DNA from: Cellulosimicrobium cellulans
GTDB lineage: Bacteria; Actinomycetota; Actinomycetes; Actinomycetales; Cellulomonadaceae
Assembly: GCF_007679345.1 (NCBI RefSeq)
Contig: NZ_VEGH01000008.1
Span: 1 to 64,000 of the forward strand
Direction of reading: 5' to 3'
Length of the DNA stretch: 64,000 nt
Position 1 is the first letter of the stretch, and each line of letters begins with the position of its first letter. Below the pieces are notes generated by a model. The model was given only the letters and a program-made list of their open reading frames with translations. It was not told the DNA's origin and searched no databases. A program made the position numbers and the translations under genes. Positions 46,571 through 54,471 of the stretch are shown here, in pieces.

Positions 46571-47011
46571 GTGACCGGACGATCGCGTGACCGCACCCCG
46601 CTCGACGCCGGGGCCCGCTGCGCCCTGGTCGCCGTCGCCGGGGCCACCGCCGTCGTCTGGCTCCAGGCGACCTGGGTCAACACCCGCCTGATGCAGCCCC
46701 TGGGCTACGGGAGCCCGACCTGGCTGGCCGCCGTCCTCGGGTGGGCGACGGCGGCGCTCGCGGTGGTCTGCGTCTGGCGGCGCGTCCGGCGGGGACGGTC
46801 GCCGGCCCGGCCGGGGCCGGGTGCCTGGGTGGTCGTGCTCGGGGTCTGGTGGGCGTGCTGCCACCTGCAGTGGGCGGTGCTGATGTCCGAGGTGTCGCTG
46901 GCGGACCCGCTGGATCACGACACGACGCCGCTCGAGCTGGTCCTGCTGCTGGCGGCCCTCACCGCGGTGGCTCGTCTCGTCCGGATCCGGTCCCGACCGC
47001 ACAGGTCGTGA
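46571..47011 (+). CDS. hypothetical membrane protein
   Basis: A 146-residue protein with four hydrophobic segments, including ALVAVAGATAVVWLQATWV, WLAAVLGWATAALAVVCVW, VVVLGVWWACCHLQWAVLM and LELVLLLAALTAVARLV. Two adjacent cysteines occur in helix three. No family is recognised. GTG at 46571 is the most sensible start before helix one. Confidence 0.6.
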   Translation: MTGRSRDRTPLDAGARCALVAVAGATAVVWLQATWVNTRLMQPLGYGSPTWLAAVLGWATAALAVVCVWRRVRRGRSPARPGPGAWVVVLGVWWACCHLQWAVLMSEVSLADPLDHDTTPLELVLLLAALTAVARLVRIRSRPHRS

Positions 47012-47032
47012 CGACGCGGACAGGGCCGGCGT

Positions 47033-47212
47033 CTACCCGCGCGGCGGGCGCGGCTCGCCCCGCGCTGCCCGTCGGCGGGCGTCCCGCTCGGCGATCACCT
47101 GTGCGAGGACCACGCACGCCATGCCGGTCGCGGTCCACCAGTTCCCCAGCAGCGCCGACCCCACGCCGACCACGACCGCCACCACGACGAGGCCCAGCCG
47201 GAATCCGCTCAC
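47033..47212 (-). CDS. small two-helix membrane protein
   Basis: A 59-residue protein: VSGFRLGLVVVAVVVGVGSALLG is helix one, WTATGMACVVLAQVIAE helix two, then an Arg/Pro tail. No family is recognised. GTG start at 47212; weak upstream site. It is convergent with the previous membrane gene, 21 bases apart. Confidence 0.5.
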   Translation of the reverse strand: MSGFRLGLVVVAVVVGVGSALLGNWWTATGMACVVLAQVIAERDARRRAARGEPRPPRG

Positions 47213-47264
47213 CTCGTCATGCTGGCACGTCCCGGGGCGGTCCGGGTGCCGCACGAGGCCGACG

Positions 47265-47771
47265 TCAGACGCACGCCCAGCAGTACAGCGCCTCATCGCG
47301 CTCGCGCGCTCCCCGGGCGAGCCCGGCCAGGTCGTGCAGGAACTCCGCGAGCGACTCCGGGTCGGAGATCCCGGCGAGCTCGTCGGTCCGGGACCACGGG
47401 ACCGCCACCGCGGCCAGCGCGGCGTCGTCCGCCCGGGTGAGGGCGTCCACGACGACGTCGTCGACCCGCAGCACCACCTCCGCGCCGTCGTCCTGCATCG
47501 CCACCGGGTCGCGCCGGTCGGCCGCGGCGAGCACCTCGTCGAACGTCCGCCCGGTCAGCAGGGCGGTGACCGTGCCGAGCACCACGACCGGGTCGATGCT
47601 CCCGCCCGCCACGGTCGGGAACCCCGGCCCCGTCGCCTCCGCGGCCGGGGCGGGCACGCCGTGCGACCACCCGCTCGGTGCCGCGACGCCGGCGGGCCCG
47701 CCGTCCCGGTCCACGACGGCGGCGGCGGACTCGTCGGACGGCGCGGCGAAGTAGTCGCAGATCAGACCCAT
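47265..47771 (-). CDS. conserved hypothetical protein
   Basis: A 168-residue acidic soluble protein. It starts MGLICDYFAAPSDESAAAVV; a central SIDPVVVLGTVTALLTG and the terminal RDEALYCWACV are the landmarks. Similar MGxxCDYFAA proteins occur in actinobacteria, but no function is known to me. Two start codons (47771 and 47780) are nine bases apart. It could be a small regulator or immunity-like protein; nothing nearby decides. Confidence 0.68.
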   Translation of the reverse strand: MGLICDYFAAPSDESAAAVVDRDGGPAGVAAPSGWSHGVPAPAAEATGPGFPTVAGGSIDPVVVLGTVTALLTGRTFDEVLAAADRRDPVAMQDDGAEVVLRVDDVVVDALTRADDAALAAVAVPWSRTDELAGISDPESLAEFLHDLAGLARGARERDEALYCWACV

Positions 47772-47832
47772 GCCGCCCATCCTGCCCGGTCCCGCGGCTG
47801 CGCCGACGCGCGCCGCGGGCGACACTGGTCCG

Positions 47833-48009
47833 GTGAGAAGGACGCACCAGCGGTTGCTGGGCGGCGTCGGCACCGTCGTCTTCGCGGGACTGGCGGTGAC
47901 GTTCGTGCTGCGCGGCGGGACGCTCGACCTCGTGATGGCGGTGCTCGCGACTGCGGTGGCGGTCGCCCACGCGTCCACCGCGATCACCGCGCCCAGGCGC
48001 GAGCGCTGA
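47833..48009 (+). CDS. small two-helix membrane protein
   Basis: A 58-residue protein with an Arg-rich start (MRRTHQRLLGG) and two short hydrophobic segments (GTVVFAGLAVTFVLRGG; MAVLATAVAVAHASTAI). No family is recognised and the ribosome-binding site is weak. It is divergent from the hypothetical gene ending at 47265. Confidence 0.45.
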   Translation: MRRTHQRLLGGVGTVVFAGLAVTFVLRGGTLDLVMAVLATAVAVAHASTAITAPRRER

Positions 48010-48124
48010 GCCGCCAGCGGGTCGCCACCCGTCAGCCCGCCGGCACCCGCAGCCGGGCGCTCGTCCCCTGCCCGGCCGCGACCGCAGGTCCGGGTTGGCG
48101 CAGGTCTGCGACACCCTGCGCGGG

Positions 48125-48580
48125 TCAGGGCGTGCCGGCTCCGGGGGCGGCCCGGGGGGCCCGGAGCAGGCCCAGCGCCGCCTCGGCGGCCTCGGCCGTC
48201 CCCGGCTCGAGCCGCGCGACCCACCGGTCCCGCAGCGCGTCGAACCGCGCGGCGCCGATCGCCGTCATCTCGTCGCCGCGCGGGGTCACCCGCAGGCGCT
48301 TGAGCCGGGCGTCCTGCGGGTCGTCCACTCGCTCGACGTAGCCGAGCTGCTCGAGCGTCGCGACGGTCTTCGCCGCCGCCTGCCGGGTGGTGCCGAGGGT
48401 GCGTCCGAGGGCCGAGGCGCTGTCCGCGCCCTCCGCGACCGCGACGAGCGCGAACTCGAGGTTCGCGGTCACGCCGGGGTGCCCGTGCGCCGCGAGGTGC
48501 TCGACGACGTCGTCGACCATCTCCTCGAACGCGCCCAGCAGCAGGAGGGCGAGCTGGACGCCGCGGGTCGGTTCGGGCAC
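48125..48580 (-). CDS. MarR family transcriptional regulator
   Basis: A 151-residue winged-helix repressor. The DNA-binding part shows ALGRTLGTTRQAAAKTVATLEQLGYVERV and the wing DPQDARLKRLRVTPRGDEM. Helices at both ends form the dimer interface. It is divergent from a hydrolase gene; the two matching palindromes at 48612-48655 lie between them and are its likely sites. ATG at 48580. Confidence 0.92.
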   Translation of the reverse strand: MPEPTRGVQLALLLLGAFEEMVDDVVEHLAAHGHPGVTANLEFALVAVAEGADSASALGRTLGTTRQAAAKTVATLEQLGYVERVDDPQDARLKRLRVTPRGDEMTAIGAARFDALRDRWVARLEPGTAEAAEAALGLLRAPRAAPGAGTP

Positions 48581-48610
48581 GGCCCTGAGCGTAGGGCCGG
48601 TCCGGTGGTC

Positions 48611-48655
48611 TTGACAACCAGGTTGCGCAACGCGAGTCTGACAACCACGTTGTCA
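48611..48655. promoter_or_regulatory. twin MarR operators with overlapping promoter
   Basis: A perfect palindrome TGACAAC-CAC-GTTGTCA (48639-48655) and a second, less perfect site TGACAAC-CAG-GTTGCGC (48612-48628), 27 bases centre to centre. The first half of the upstream site coincides with a consensus -35, TTGACA (48611-48616). They lie 15 bases before the hydrolase start, where a bound MarR dimer would block transcription. Confidence 0.7.
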
Positions 48656-48669
48656 ACCAGGAGGTCACC

Positions 48670-49551
48670 ATGTCCGTCACCACCACCCCCGCCGACGTCG
48701 CGGGCGTCCGCCATCACCGCGCCGACGTCAACGGCACGACGCTGCACTACGTCACCGCCGGGGACGCGGGGTCGCCCGTCCTGCTCGTGCACGGCTTCCC
48801 CGAGTCCTGGTGGGCGTTCCACCGCCTGATCCCGCTGCTCGCGGCGGAGCACCGCGTGGTCGCGGTCGACCTGCGGGGCTTCGGGGACTCCGCGGTCGCC
48901 GGCGAGGGCGTCGGCAGCGCCGTCGCGGCCGAGGACCTGCACGCGCTCGTCGGCCACCTCGGGCTCGGGCCGGTGCACCTGCTCGGGCAGGACGTGGCGG
49001 GCGGCACCGTGCTGCGCCTGGCGACCGGTCACCCGGCGGACGTGGCGAGCCTCATCGCCGTCGAGATGGGCCTGGCCGGATTCGGGCTCGAGGCGTTCGC
49101 CGACGTGGCCCGGGGCGGTTCCTGGCACATCGGCGCGCTCGCCGCCCCGGGGATCCCGGAGCTGCTGCTCTCCGGGCGGGAGCGCGCGCTGCTGCGGACG
49201 TGGTTCCCGTCGATGACGGCCGTGCCCGGGTCGGTCACCGAGCGCGACGTCGACGAGTTCGCGCGCACCTTCGCGCGGCCCGGGGGCTGGCGCGGGGCCG
49301 CGGGGCTCTACCGGTCGGTCCTGGGCGAGGGCGACGAGCTCCGCGCTCTCGTCGCCGCCCGCCCGGTGACCGCGCCCGCCCTCGCCGTCGGCGGGTCCGG
49401 CGGGCCGTTCACCGCGGCGACCCTCGGTCACGTCGTGCAGGGCGAGGTCGCGTCGGTCCTGCTCGAGGGGGTCGGGCACCACGTGGCTCTCGAGGCGCCC
49501 GAGGCGCTCGCGGCGGCGGTGCTCGCGTTCACCCGGGAGGTGGACGCCTGA
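48670..49551 (+). CDS. alpha/beta hydrolase, epoxide-hydrolase-like
   Basis: A 293-residue hydrolase. HGFPESWWAF is the oxyanion-hole motif, DLRGFGDS follows, and GQDVAGG is the nucleophile elbow with Asp as in epoxide hydrolases and haloalkane dehalogenases (GxDxGG). The catalytic His lies in GVGHHVALEAP. The lid region carries two Tyr/Trp-rich helices. MarR control and twin operators suggest induction by its substrate or a related toxin. ATG at 48670 follows AGGAGG. Confidence 0.9.
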   Translation: MSVTTTPADVAGVRHHRADVNGTTLHYVTAGDAGSPVLLVHGFPESWWAFHRLIPLLAAEHRVVAVDLRGFGDSAVAGEGVGSAVAAEDLHALVGHLGLGPVHLLGQDVAGGTVLRLATGHPADVASLIAVEMGLAGFGLEAFADVARGGSWHIGALAAPGIPELLLSGRERALLRTWFPSMTAVPGSVTERDVDEFARTFARPGGWRGAAGLYRSVLGEGDELRALVAARPVTAPALAVGGSGGPFTAATLGHVVQGEVASVLLEGVGHHVALEAPEALAAAVLAFTREVDA

Positions 49552-49552
49552 G

Positions 49553-49585
49553 GGGGGCGGCGCCCGCCCCGCGGGCGCCGCCCCC
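49553..49585 (+). terminator. strong GC hairpin after the hydrolase gene
   Basis: Perfect 15-bp stem (49553-49567 with 49571-49585) closed by a CCC loop, starting two bases past the stop codon. No T-run. It separates the hydrolase transcript from the nhaA leader. Confidence 0.7.
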
Positions 49586-49594
49586 GGTCGCCCC

Positions 49595-49682
49595 GTACCC
49601 TGGGACGCGGTGTGCCGGGAAGTCTGGTCGGCTCCCTGCCCGGCGACCCTCCGGGCAGGTGGTCCAGCCGCCCCGGGAGTAC
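49595..49682 (+). promoter_or_regulatory. structured leader RNA of nhaA, riboswitch-like
   Basis: An 88-base leader with three nested elements. The outer helix is GTAC-CC-T-GGG (49595-49604) with 49672-49682, including one bulged A. An inner stem pairs GCCG (49614-49617) with CGGC (49629-49632) around a GGAAGTCTGGT loop. A perfect 9-bp hairpin follows (49635-49643 with 49651-49659). The outer helix contains the GGGAG ribosome-binding site of nhaA, so unfolding would switch translation on. Cation-responsive riboswitches precede nhaA in other bacteria, but assignment to a named class is not certain. Confidence 0.65.
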
Positions 49683-49685
49683 CGC

Positions 49686-50972
49686 ATGACCCCCTCGCCC
49701 CCGCACGCCCACGCCCCGTCCGCGCTGTCCCGCTGGGCGTCCCGCGAGACGACGGGAGGCGCCCTGCTGGTCGCGGCCGCGCTCGTCGCCCTGGTCTGGG
49801 CCAACTCGCCGTGGCGCGGTGCGTACGCCGACCTGTCCGGGTTCACGCTGGGACCGGGCGCGCTGCACCTGGACCTGGACCTGGCGCACTGGGCCGCTGA
49901 CGGGCTGCTGGCGATCTTCTTCTTCGCGGTCGGGCTCGAGCTCAAGCACGAGATCGTCGCCGGGAGCCTGCGGGATCCGCGCCGCGCGGCCGTCCCGGTG
50001 CTGGCGGCCGTCGGCGGGATGCTGGTGCCGGCCGTGCTGTACGTCGCGGTCGTGGTGGCCGCCGGGGACGACGACGCGCTGTCGGGCTGGGCGGTGCCGA
50101 CGGCCACCGACATCGCGTTCGCCCTCGCCGTGCTGGCGATCTTCGGCCGCGGGCTGCCGATCGCGATCCGCACGTTCCTGCTCACGCTGGCCGTGGTCGA
50201 CGACCTCCTCGCGATCACGGTGATCGCCGCGTTCTACTCCGACGGCCTGGCCTGGGGCCCGCTCGCGGGCGCGCTGGCGGCGGTCGCCGCGTTCGCGGCG
50301 CTCGCCCGCTCGCCGTACGTCCACCCGTGGCTGCTGTGGCCGGTCGGGCTGGTCGCCTGGGGGTTCATGCACGCCTCGGGCGTGCACGCCACGATCGCCG
50401 GGGTGCTGCTCGGGCTCACGGTCCCGGCGCGCCCGGTGAACCGGGAGGCGGGTTCGCGCGCGCAGCGCTACGAGCACGCGATCAAGCCCTGGTCCGCGGT
50501 GGTCGCGCTGCCGGTGTTCGCGTTCTTCGCGGCCGGGGTGACGGTCGTGGGGGGCGACGGGTTCGCCGGGCTGGTGGCGGAGCCGGTGGTGCCCGCGGTC
50601 GTCCTCGGCCTCGTCGCGGGCAAGGTGATCGGGATCCTGGGCGTCGTCGCGCTGGTGACGCGCGGGTCGGGCCTGCGCCTGCCGGACGGCATCGGCGTCC
50701 GGGACCTGGCGCCGGTGGCGCTCCTCGCCGGTATCGGGTTCACCGTGTCGCTGCTGATCGCCGAGCTCGCCTTCGAGGGCGACCAGGGCATGGTCGGCGC
50801 CGCGAAGATCGCCGTGCTCGGGGCGACCCTGGTCGCGGCGACGGGCGCGGCCGTGCTGCTGCGCCGGGACGCCCGACGCCCCCGGGACGCCGACATGAAC
50901 GAGGACGGCCAGGTGGACCGGGTCCAGCCGGCGGTCGGTGGTGGCCTGGCGGGTCCCGGGGCCGCGCGGTGA
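49686..50972 (+). CDS. nhaA: Na+/H+ antiporter NhaA
   Basis: A 428-residue secondary antiporter with about twelve helices. ALVWANSPW and FFFAVGLELKHEI near the N-terminus, TATDIAFALAV (the T/D of the discontinuous helix), VVDDLLAITVI (the two catalytic aspartates) and GIGFTVSLLIAELAF are diagnostic. It exports Na+ or Li+ in exchange for H+. ATG at 49686; its ribosome-binding site lies inside the leader's outer helix. The C-terminal tail (after about residue 395) is short and Asp/Gly-rich. Confidence 0.96.
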   Translation: MTPSPPHAHAPSALSRWASRETTGGALLVAAALVALVWANSPWRGAYADLSGFTLGPGALHLDLDLAHWAADGLLAIFFFAVGLELKHEIVAGSLRDPRRAAVPVLAAVGGMLVPAVLYVAVVVAAGDDDALSGWAVPTATDIAFALAVLAIFGRGLPIAIRTFLLTLAVVDDLLAITVIAAFYSDGLAWGPLAGALAAVAAFAALARSPYVHPWLLWPVGLVAWGFMHASGVHATIAGVLLGLTVPARPVNREAGSRAQRYEHAIKPWSAVVALPVFAFFAAGVTVVGGDGFAGLVAEPVVPAVVLGLVAGKVIGILGVVALVTRGSGLRLPDGIGVRDLAPVALLAGIGFTVSLLIAELAFEGDQGMVGAAKIAVLGATLVAATGAAVLLRRDARRPRDADMNEDGQVDRVQPAVGGGLAGPGAAR

Positions 50973-51003
50973 CCGGGCGGCGCCGCGCCTCGCGCCCGGG
51001 ACC

Positions 51004-51021
51004 GGTTGCAACGTTGTAACC
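51004..51021 (+). promoter_or_regulatory. LacI-family operator, autoregulatory site
   Basis: GGTTGCAACGTTGTAACC, an 18-bp near-perfect palindrome with the CG centre typical of LacI-family operators. It lies eight bases before the LacI gene start. The same ACAACGTTGT core recurs twice before the downstream binding-protein gene. Confidence 0.8.
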
Positions 51022-51029
51022 TCAACCCC

Positions 51030-52067
51030 GTGGCGATCGAACCCGAGGGCAGGGCCGCCCCGACGCTGCGCGACGTCGCGCAGGTGGCGGGCGTGTCGTT
51101 CAAGACGGTGTCCAACGTGCTCAACGACCACCCGCAGGTGCGGGAGTCGACCCGCGCGAGGGTGCTCGCCGCGGTCGAGCAGGTGGGCTACCGGCCGAAC
51201 CTCGCGGCGCGGAACCTGCGGCTCGGCCGCAGCGGGGTGATCGGGCTGGCGGTCCCGGAGCTGAGCCAGGCGTTCTTCGCCCAGCTGGCGGACGAGGTGA
51301 TCCGGGTCGCCGCCGAGCAGGACCTCGTGGTCCTGGTCGAGCAGACCGGCGGGCTGCGGGAGCGCGAGCTCGAGGCGCTGCGCAACCCCCGGCTGTCGCT
51401 GACCGACGGGCTGCTGCTGGCTCCGCTCGGGCTGACCCACGAGGACGTCACGCCGGATCCGGCGGGCCGGCCGCTGGTCGTGCTGGGCGAGCCGCTGTTC
51501 CCGGGGCCGGTCGACCACGTGACGATGCAGCACGAGGCGGCGGCGCGCGCGGCGACGGACCACCTGCTCGGGCTCGGGCGGCGGCGGGTGATGCTGCTGG
51601 GCGCGCACGCGACCGAGGAGACCGGCGTGGCCGCGCTGCGGTACGCCGGCTACCGGGCCGCGGTCGAGGGGGCCGGCCTCGTGGTCGACGACGCGCTGGT
51701 GGTGCCGGTCGAGACCTGGGACCGGAGCAGCGGCGCCGAGGCGATGGCGCGGGTGCTGGACGCGGGCGTGCGGATGGACGCGGTGTTCGCGATGAACGAC
51801 GACCTCGCGCTCGGGGCGCTGCGCTCGCTCCAGGAGCGCGGCGTCGCCGTACCCGGTGACGTCGCGCTGGTCGGCTTCGACGACGTCGCCGACGGCCGGT
51901 ACACCTACCCGAGCCTGACGACCGTGGAGCCCGGCCGGCACGACATCGCCCGCGAGGCGGTGCGGCTGCTGCGCGAGCGCATCGACGACCGGGCCCGCGG
52001 CGAGCTGGAGCCCCGCGTGCTCGCGCCGGCGTTCCGGCTGGTCGTGCGGGAGTCCACCGGGGCCTGA
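51030..52067 (+). CDS. LacI family transcriptional regulator
   Basis: A 345-residue repressor. The helix-turn-helix is TLRDVAQVAGVSFKTVSNVLND, followed by the hinge RPNLAARNLRLGRSGVIG. The periplasmic-binding-protein-like sensor domain includes DAVFAMNDDLALGALRSL and VALVGFDDV. GTG at 51030. It controls the CUT1 importer and glycosidase genes that follow through sites at 52116-52138 and itself at 51004-51021. The ligand is likely the imported sugar. Confidence 0.95.
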   Translation: MAIEPEGRAAPTLRDVAQVAGVSFKTVSNVLNDHPQVRESTRARVLAAVEQVGYRPNLAARNLRLGRSGVIGLAVPELSQAFFAQLADEVIRVAAEQDLVVLVEQTGGLRERELEALRNPRLSLTDGLLLAPLGLTHEDVTPDPAGRPLVVLGEPLFPGPVDHVTMQHEAAARAATDHLLGLGRRRVMLLGAHATEETGVAALRYAGYRAAVEGAGLVVDDALVVPVETWDRSSGAEAMARVLDAGVRMDAVFAMNDDLALGALRSLQERGVAVPGDVALVGFDDVADGRYTYPSLTTVEPGRHDIAREAVRLLRERIDDRARGELEPRVLAPAFRLVVRESTGA

Positions 52068-52078
52068 CCCCGGCCGGG

Positions 52079-52138
52079 TTGACACGCCCTGGCCCCGTGC
52101 CGCACGATCCCACTTACAACGTTGTCTTACAACGTTGT
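52079..52138 (+). promoter_or_regulatory. promoter and double LacI operator of the sugar operon
   Basis: TTGACA (52079-52084), then an 18-base spacer and CACGAT (52103-52108), form a plausible promoter. Two copies of ACAACGTTGT (52116-52125 and 52129-52138) lie directly downstream, 13 bases apart. Bound repressors would sit on the start-site region. They match the LacI gene's own site. Confidence 0.8.
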
Positions 52139-52169
52139 ATGCGGGCTCTCCCCGAAAGGACACCACGCA

Positions 52170-53429
52170 ATGAAGCGCACCCCCGCCCTCCTCGTCGCGC
52201 CGGTCTGCCTGGCGCTCACCCTCGCCGCCTGCTCCGGCGGCGGCTCCTCCGCCGACTCCGACGGCCCCGTCGAGCTCACCTTCTGGCACGGGTACACGGA
52301 GGCCGACGGCGACGTGCTCGAGCAGATCGTCGACGACTTCAACGCCGCCCACGACGGCGAGATCACGATCACCACGCAGGTGAACCCCTGGGACGTCATC
52401 GACGACACGTTCCTGCCGGCGCTGTCCGCGGACAACGGCCCGGAGATCGTCGCCATGCCGGCCGAGCGCCTGCCGGTCTACGCCGACCGCGGCGCGTTCG
52501 TCGAGCTCGACGACTTCTACGCCGACGACGGGGCCACGCCGGACCTCAACGCCGGGGCGCTCGACATGGTCACCGTCGACGGCACCGCCTACGGCGTCCC
52601 GACCGGCTTCGTGCCGCTCACGATGTTCTACAACAAGGCCCTGCTCGACGCCGCGGGCGTGGCCGTGCCGACGACCTGGGACGAGTGGGTCGCCGCCGCC
52701 CAGGCGCTGACGGTCGACGAGAACGGCGACGGCACCCCCGAGCAGTACGGCCTGGCGCTCGCCGACCACGCCACGGTCGGCAACGGCGTCTGGCCGACGC
52801 TGTTCTACGGCAACGGCGGCGGGATCGTCGAGGACGGCGAGGCGGTCATCGACTCGCCCGAGAACGCCGAGACGCTCGAGTTCTGGCACGACGCGGTCGC
52901 GGCCGGGAAGATCAGCCCGACCGGCGTCGACGGCGTGAGCGGCGACAGCCTGTTCAGCAGCGGCCGCGTCGCGATGTACATCGGCGGCCCGTGGATGGCC
53001 ACCGTCTCCGAGGAGAACGGGATCGACTACGGCATCGCGCCGGTCCCGGCCGGGCCCGAGGAGCAGGCGGCGTCCGCGATCGGCGTCTCGATGGCGCTGA
53101 CCCGGCAGGCCGACCAGGCCCAGCAGGCCGCGGCGCAGGAGTTCTTCTCCTACTTCCTGTCCCGCGAGGAGTCGGTCGCCTGGGCGCTCGGCTCGGGCTG
53201 GCCCCCGCTGCGCACCGACATCGCCGCCGACGAGGTGGACGAGAACCCGGTCGTGGCCGCGCTCACGGAGCAGGCCGAGCTCGGCCGCCCGCTGCTGCCC
53301 GGCGTGGTGAACAGCACCGACGTGCTGACCGCGGTCGACGACCTGACCCAGCGGGCGATGGCCGGGGAGCCGGTCGACGACCTGCTGGCGCAGGCGCAGA
53401 CCGCGATCCAGGCCGCGCTCGACGACTGA
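52170..53429 (+). CDS. sugar ABC transporter substrate-binding lipoprotein (CUT1, family 1)
   Basis: A 419-residue solute-binding protein. The signal peptide ends in LTLAAC (Cys21), followed by a Gly/Ser spacer. VELTFWHGYTEADGDVLEQIVDDF is the family 1 opening; VPTGFVPLTMFYNKALLDAAG and GRVAMYIGGPWM are typical of oligosaccharide binders. ATG at 52170 follows AAAGGA. With the two permeases it forms a CUT1 importer; the ATPase is not in the operon and is probably a shared MsiK-type protein elsewhere. Confidence 0.94.
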   Translation: MKRTPALLVAPVCLALTLAACSGGGSSADSDGPVELTFWHGYTEADGDVLEQIVDDFNAAHDGEITITTQVNPWDVIDDTFLPALSADNGPEIVAMPAERLPVYADRGAFVELDDFYADDGATPDLNAGALDMVTVDGTAYGVPTGFVPLTMFYNKALLDAAGVAVPTTWDEWVAAAQALTVDENGDGTPEQYGLALADHATVGNGVWPTLFYGNGGGIVEDGEAVIDSPENAETLEFWHDAVAAGKISPTGVDGVSGDSLFSSGRVAMYIGGPWMATVSEENGIDYGIAPVPAGPEEQAASAIGVSMALTRQADQAQQAAAQEFFSYFLSREESVAWALGSGWPPLRTDIAADEVDENPVVAALTEQAELGRPLLPGVVNSTDVLTAVDDLTQRAMAGEPVDDLLAQAQTAIQAALDD

Positions 53430-53442
53430 CCCGTTCCGGACC

Positions 53443-53478
53443 GGCCGCCCCCGGGACCCCCTGCACCCGGGGGCGGCC
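53443..53478 (+). terminator. intra-operon hairpin (possible attenuator)
   Basis: Perfect 13-bp stem (53443-53455 with 53466-53478) with a ten-base loop, between the binding-protein stop and the first permease. Such hairpins often stabilise the upstream message or reduce read-through, giving more binding protein than permease. Confidence 0.65.
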
Positions 53479-53502
53479 CGCCACCCTCGAGAGGCACCCC
53501 TC

Positions 53503-54471
53503 ATGACGACCGCGCACGCGGCCGGGTCCCGCAAGCGGGCCTACCGCGCACCCGCCCCGCTCGGCGGGCGCGGCGGCCCCGTCCGGCAGCGCACCCGCAC
53601 CGGCAGCCGCCGCACCCGCACCGCCCTCGCGTTCCTCGCGCCGGCCCTGATCATCCTCGCGGTGTTCGTCGTCTGGCCGATGGTCTCGGCGCTGCAGATG
53701 TCGTTCACCGACGCGAGCGGGTTCGGCCAGGCCGAGTGGGTCGGGCTGGACAACTACACCCGGATCTTCACCGACCCCGACATCCGCGACGCGGTGCTGA
53801 ACACGGTGGTCTACGCCCTGCTGTTCACGCCGACGGCCGTGGTGGTGGCGCTGGCGCTCGCGCTGCTGCTGACCAACGACCGGCTGCCGTTGCGCGGGCT
53901 GTTCCGCACCTCGCTGTTCCTGCCGTTCATCATCTCGCTCGCCGTGGCCGCCCTGGCGTGGTCGTACCTGATCGACCCGCAGGTCGGCCTGCTGCACTAC
54001 TGGCTGCGCGGCGTCGGGATCGACCTGGGCAACGTGCTGCAGGACCCGACGCTGGCGATGCCCGCCGTCGCCCTGGTCGCGGTGTGGAAGAACTTCGGTT
54101 TCTACATGGTGATCTTCATGGCCGGGCTCCAGGAGATCCCGGGCTCGCTGTACGAGGCCGCGAAGATGGACGGCGCCGGCGCCTGGTCCCGGTTCCGGCA
54201 CATCACGCTGCCGATGCTGTCGAACACCACGGCGTTCGTGCTGATCTTCGCGCTGATCGCCGCCCTGCAGGCCTTCGACCAGATCTACGTGATGACCGGC
54301 GGCGGCCCCTACGGCAACACCCAGACCGTCGTGATGGAGATCTACGAGTCCGGGTTCCGCAAGCTCGACCTCGGGTTCGCCTCGGCCCTGTCCTACGTCC
54401 TGCTGCTCGCCACCCTCGCGCTGAGCATCGTCCAGTTCGTGTTCTTCGGGCGCCGCGAGGAGGAGTCCTGA
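53503..54471 (+). CDS. sugar ABC transporter permease, MalF/LacF type
   Basis: A 322-residue membrane protein with about six helices after a basic, Arg-rich cytoplasmic leader of 50 residues. The EAA loop is LYEAAKMDGAGAWSRFRHITLP. MTGGGPYGNTQTVVMEIYE is the family motif of MalF-like permeases. ATG at 53503; stop overlaps the next ATG (TGATG). Confidence 0.94.
   Translation: MTTAHAAGSRKRAYRAPAPLGGRGGPVRQRTRTGSRRTRTALAFLAPALIILAVFVVWPMVSALQMSFTDASGFGQAEWVGLDNYTRIFTDPDIRDAVLNTVVYALLFTPTAVVVALALALLLTNDRLPLRGLFRTSLFLPFIISLAVAALAWSYLIDPQVGLLHYWLRGVGIDLGNVLQDPTLAMPAVALVAVWKNFGFYMVIFMAGLQEIPGSLYEAAKMDGAGAWSRFRHITLPMLSNTTAFVLIFALIAALQAFDQIYVMTGGGPYGNTQTVVMEIYESGFRKLDLGFASALSYVLLLATLALSIVQFVFFGRREEES

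Noticed and set aside
49595..49682. Cobalamin riboswitch before nhaA
   Set aside because: The CCGGGAA piece is reminiscent, but the B12 box and the GCCACTG block are missing.
49428..53534. Very long open frame (over 1,300 codons) on the minus strand
   Set aside because: It runs antisense to the well-supported hydrolase, nhaA, lacI and binding-protein genes. Its product is rich in Arg, Gly, His and Gln with no domain. Such shadows are expected in very GC-rich DNA.
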